DNA from: Notospermus geniculatus
Lineage: Eukaryota; Nemertea; Pilidiophora; Heteronemertea; Lineidae
Length of the DNA: 64,000 bases
NCBI GenBank assembly: GCA_002633025.1
Contig: NMRB01000069.1
Span: 261,454-325,453, forward strand
Reading direction: 5' to 3'
Part shown: piece by piece, positions 60,601 through 64,000 of the stretch
Numbering within the stretch: position 1 is the first letter of the stretch
Layout of the letters: every line of letters begins with the position of its first letter
Notes under the pieces: generated by a model
The model's database searches: none
Seen by the model: only the letters and a program-made list of their open reading frames with translations
What the model was told of the DNA's origin: nothing
Translations under genes and position numbers: made by a program

Positions 60601-63458
60601 TCCTGGTCCGTGTAAGTCATCGTATGGACCACCGTCGCCTTGTTCTCCGGGATGGCTGGCTTCACGGTGTAGGGATACTGGGCATGGAAAACAGGCTTAT
60701 CGTTGACATCCTTGACGTTGACGGTTAAGGTGGAGGTTGATGTGTAGAACGTATCTCCTGTTGTACCGTCCGTTACTTTGACTTGTACAAGGTACTGCGA
60801 TTTTGCTTCTTTGTTGAAACTCGTCTTGGTTTTAATAACACCAGCTGCAAGGAAGAGTAGAATGATGAAGCAGCAGTTGGAACGTTGCACTTCTGCACCC
60901 ATCCGTTCGACTTGAAGATGTACTAGTGATCATGACTTCCTATCTGCAAGTTTCCTTGGAATTTGATCCAGCAGCTGACGACTCTTACTTACAATTCGCG
61001 TCAATTTGGAACTGGGTGGTAAAGCTCGTGAGTGAGTACTGTAGAGCCTTGGGTACCCCGGCGTCTCCTTGAAATCCTTTCACGGTGAACACCGATACGC
61101 CAGATCCTGCGTTTTCATCGACGCTTACGGCATTCGGCAGGTTAGTGAACACTGAAAAGGGAAAGTGCCATGTTTACAATGGCATCACGTACGAGCCTAC
61201 ATGTACATAAGTGCCCAAACAGCACAAGTGGTGTCCACCTATCTTCTAGCTTCTGGTCGTTTCCCTTTGTCCCAGGGCGCCGCCCTTCTGTCCTTTCGCC
61301 GTGAGATGTCTTGAGGTTCCAAGGATCTTCCCCAGTATTGTCCATGTCCACTCATACGAACTATACGCAAGGAATAGCGGTCACAGACTGCTAAAGCAAT
61401 CAATACATTCATACATAGCGACGACGTCGCCCAGTACATTCCGTCGCAGCTGATGGTAAACGTAGTCTAGGTAGCCTACCTGGCCTGCAGTTCTTCTTTG
61501 TGTTCCCTGAGATTAAACTGATGCATTTCCCGTTGTTCGAGTGGTCAGCATCGATGAATTGAGCATTCGTACCCTCCAAGATGAAGATACATAAGAAGTT
61601 AACCTTATCACACTTGTCCTTTGGAATGATGAGATCATCTTTCGGACTCGAGACAGGGGTATACGTCAGACCCGCCTTGGTGATAGTCTGTGTCTGTGCT
61701 GCCAAAGTGTCAGGGTATTGCGTCTTATGTGATAGTTTTGCAATGGCAAGAGTGTCCTTTTGCCTTGCCCCAATATCAACATCGGAAAAGGTAACTTTGA
61801 TTTGGAAATTGTTACTTCCGGCGGGTGGGTTAGAAGGAGAAAGAATGTCGTTTCCAGTATACGCCGGAGCGACGTTTTTCCACGCAATGTCGAATTTGAA
61901 GGCACCAGCAACACTGTCTTTGATATATTGTGGAGAGGTTGTGGGGTTGCCGGCAAAATTCGATATAGCAACGTCTGCAAGAAAAGAAGGGAGGACTGTC
62001 AAGTAAATTCTAAACCAGTAAGTCGAGCAAGTAAGCAGGGTTTTCAAATCGACTGCGTACTCACCGGGTGAACATACTTTCATTGCCGAAATATCGATGC
62101 ACTTTTTGTTGTTCGTCTTGTCCTTATCACCACCATTGTGGTCGAGTATAGCACAAATGTAGTTCAAGTCATTACACTTTGCCTTTTCCAGCGCCACACG
62201 CACAGTCCCTCCCAGTGACACTGTTCCTCCAACAGGCATGGCAGCTTTTAAATTTCCTGGTGTCGTTGCTTTGTAGACAAAACCTTTGCTGTTGGTCACG
62301 GTGGCGGGATAGTGTGCAAGATCCTTGTCCGTAAAGCGGATATCCACAGCGTAGTTCCAAGTGGTCGTGGCTTTGATACCAGAATTTGCTCCTGTTGCGA
62401 TGTTTTTTATGTCTAGAGTGAAGGCCATGTCTTGCCAGACGTCTTGCACGAATCGTTGTGGTTTCGGTGAGGCGGGAGGCGTTAGGCTCCAAGTAAGAAT
62501 GGAAGGATCTGAAGAAGGAGTAAGCCTGTAGTTAAGAAGGTGGGATGCCTCCTGACTGAAGGCACGTCTGTCATGGATCCCATCATTACCTAATCTAATG
62601 CACGATGATGTCAGCAATGCCATCTGCATGCATTTGGTCAGATCGGCATCTTCCTCACTAGTGCTTCTTCTGACATCTTCTTCCTCAACGCCTTACCCAT
62701 CATGAACATCGGTAACGCCTTCGGACGACAGTACCCACATGAGTGGAGTGTTGTCCGAAGGCGAAGTGACCGTCGTCCTAATTCAAGACGCTCCTTACCT
62801 GGCGTGCATCCTTTTACACTCAGGATATTAACACACGTCGAATTCGCCTTGAGATTCCTTTGAGAGTCACGATATCCCGCACCGTGTCCTTCCCAGAGAA
62901 AGGCGCACAGCCACTTCGCAGCCTCACAGGTTACGGACGACAGGGCAATCAATGCCGTTCCCGAGATGGATATATTGGCCGACAGTGGCAAAGCTCTGCG
63001 GCGATCAGTATCGGACACTGTGGTAGGAATCATTGGAAGTCCTAACATGTCGGTTGTACCCGCTGCGGACATGTCAACGTCGGAAAGTTTCAGCGTAATC
63101 TGGAGGACAAACGACCGACTCGTCAGAGCGAAGTTGATAGGACGTCACACAAGGCAATCGGAAATTTCATCGGAAATATGGTAAATCGATTGTGGTAACT
63201 GGGGACATGGCGACCGAAAGAATTCTGAAGGCTCATCAAGGACGATGTTCGAGCAATGGGTTGCCATCAGCTCCACAAGCACATGCCTGTGGTCTGTCTA
63301 GTTACTTACTTCGTAGTTGTAATTGGGTGCAGCTGCAGCAAAGATCGCATCTTCAGGTGGCTTGGATTTCATATTTGTTATATTCAGAGAGAAGGAGGCT
63401 ATTGTAGTCTTGCCCACGTCCAGGTTCGTTGAGAGAGAAAGGCTATTTGGCGCTGGAT
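54614..63458 (-). CDS. Cadherin gene B: large protocadherin-like receptor with N-terminal cysteine modules (5' end beyond window)
   Basis: Single-pass adhesion receptor; the 5' end lies right of 64000. Exons: 63458-63310, 63099-62799, 62508-62065, 61974-61480, 61151-60993, 60844-60512, 60234-59908, 59688-59462, 59191-59101, 58827-58634, 58495-58327, 58055-57549, 57253-57094, 56843-56670, 55970-55623, 55307-55174, 54666-54614. Phase carries through every junction; about 1,421 residues are visible. Three ~145-residue cysteine modules come first. EC repeats follow with NVKDVNDKPVF, FTNLPNAVSVDEN, TATDPDIGTNA, NNINDNRPSF and the Tyr-Glu motifs GLNYEA, NFDYETT and GFDYEK. A membrane-proximal exon (TQAIRVDTYIGWKVLTNW) precedes the helix ITLGLILALLLILLMVAAVF. 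The tail contains the tyrosine-rich ERKYSNPSSETYTAPNEPVY and ends SSLFNPSSITFGTE. The last two exons are my best splice reading and less certain. Confidence 0.78.
55174..55307 (-). other. Cytoplasmic-tail exon of cadherin B
   Basis: Acceptor after CTCATCTCGCAG and donor GTAAGT. It encodes QSAPPLPSPKRSVPSIDPLE, then RKYSNPSSETYTAPNEPVYE and SKTQ. Several Tyr residues sit in short acidic or Pro contexts, suitable for phosphorylation or SH2/PTB binding; this is inference. A near-identical copy lies at about 53946-54085. Confidence 0.6.
57305..57504. mobile_element. Palindromic MITE, copy 3, compound
   Basis: GAGTTTTCGCAAAGCCCCCA at the left, a second internal left-type arm (TTTTCGCAAAGCCCACG) near 57391, and TTGGCGAAAACCCTC at the right. 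It appears to be one element inside or beside another, in a cadherin B intron. Confidence 0.65.
61480..63458 (-). other. Three tandem four-cysteine modules of cadherin B
   Basis: Module 1: exons 63458-63310 plus 63099-62799; module 2: exon 62508-62065; module 3: exon 61974-61480. Each ends with Cys-x6-Cys-x(17-23)-Cys-x(8-11)-Cys followed by a residue and Pro: CEAAKWLC ... CVNILSVKGCTP, CNDLNYIC ... CIDISAMKVCSP and CDKVNFLC ... CISLISGNTKKNCRP. The preceding ~100 residues look like beta strands, with a shared D-V/K-D acidic motif (LSDVDM, FTDKDL, FSDVDI). All modules are bounded by phase-1 introns, so they are exon-shuffling units. I do not recognise the family; a CARDB-like beta-sandwich is one possibility. 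Confidence 0.7.
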
Positions 63459-63658
63459 CTGAATGGGGTGGTATGTTACAGAAGAGGAAGAAAGGAATTG
63501 ACTGGCCAAATCGGACAACCCTCGTCTGGAGGTAAAAGGCGTGCCCAACTGCAAGATGAAAGCTTTGAGCAAAAAAGACCAGGCACAGCGATCCAGTTCG
63601 TGACGTTGTGGGCTGCATGCCTTGATTTCGGGGTATCGACTTTTGACCCTTCATCATT

Positions 63659-64000
63659 GTTTTTGCAGCCTCCCAAAAAGTTGTGTGTCAGATCAGGCTG
63701 TGGATGGGATATGAAAATGCTTTGTTGACCGGGCAGTTTTGCTCTCAAAGTCACCCGTTTATTTCCATGAAGAGAAGTTTTGATTGTTGTGAGACTATAT
63801 TTATATGTTAAAGTATATGTCTGTACGAATGTGTGTGAAATATCAAGTCGATTTTATGACGATAACATTGTTTTTGCAGCCTCCCAAAAAGTTGTGTGTC
63901 AGATCAGGCTGGGGATGGGATATGAAAATGCTTTGTTGACCGGGCAGTTTTGCTCTCAAAGTCACCCGTTTATTTCCACGAAGAGAAGTTTTGATTGTTG
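63659..64000. repeat. Tandem repeat of a 211-bp unit at the right edge
   Basis: Sequence from GTTTTTGCAGCCTCCC at 63659 recurs at 63870, giving a 211-bp period, with only two or three differences over the ~130 bp visible. It lies upstream of the first visible exon of cadherin B and continues past the window. Confidence 0.85.

Overview
This window is eukaryotic nuclear DNA from an invertebrate animal, probably marine. It shows many small exons with GT-AG introns, tRNA-derived SINEs, several families of short inverted-repeat elements and metazoan-only proteins such as cadherins. I cannot fix the phylum; a lophotrochozoan or an invertebrate deuterostome would both fit. All four genes I can support lie on the minus strand. 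Exon boundaries were read by eye from splice sites and checked by carrying the codon phase from exon to exon.

Layout, left to right. (1) 1-10113: an LRPPRC-type mitochondrial PPR protein, 26 exons, 5' end complete, last coding exon cut by the left edge. (2) 10114-13944: LRPPRC upstream region and probable 3' UTR of the next gene. (3) 13945-34285: a ~2,330-residue poly(ADP-ribose) polymerase with about 18-20 ankyrin repeats, a WGR domain, a helical regulatory domain and a complete H-Y-E catalytic domain, 45 exons. It resembles the nematode PME-5 type, which vertebrates lack. Its frame fails to carry through at three places in this assembly. Its introns hold a 907-bp TIR transposon, several SINEs and a minisatellite. 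(4) 34286-36466: intergenic. (5) 36467-46902: cadherin gene A, signal peptide to short cytoplasmic tail, 17 exons, with a direct ~3-kb tandem duplication of its ectodomain exons. (6) 46903-54613: a second copy of the 5' end of gene A (51084-51793), a 995-bp assembly gap, a shared 18-bp minisatellite and duplicated remnants of the tail exons of gene B. (7) 54614 to beyond 64000: cadherin gene B, open at its 5' end, 17 exons visible. It carries three tandem copies of a four-cysteine extracellular module that I do not recognise, ahead of ordinary EC repeats.

The two cadherin genes are paralogues. They share exon phases and a matching membrane-proximal exon, then diverge in their transmembrane and tail exons. 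The most interesting content is in this pair: exon-duplication scars that create or require new splice choices, a possibly alternative or possibly false second 5' end, and the unfamiliar cysteine modules.
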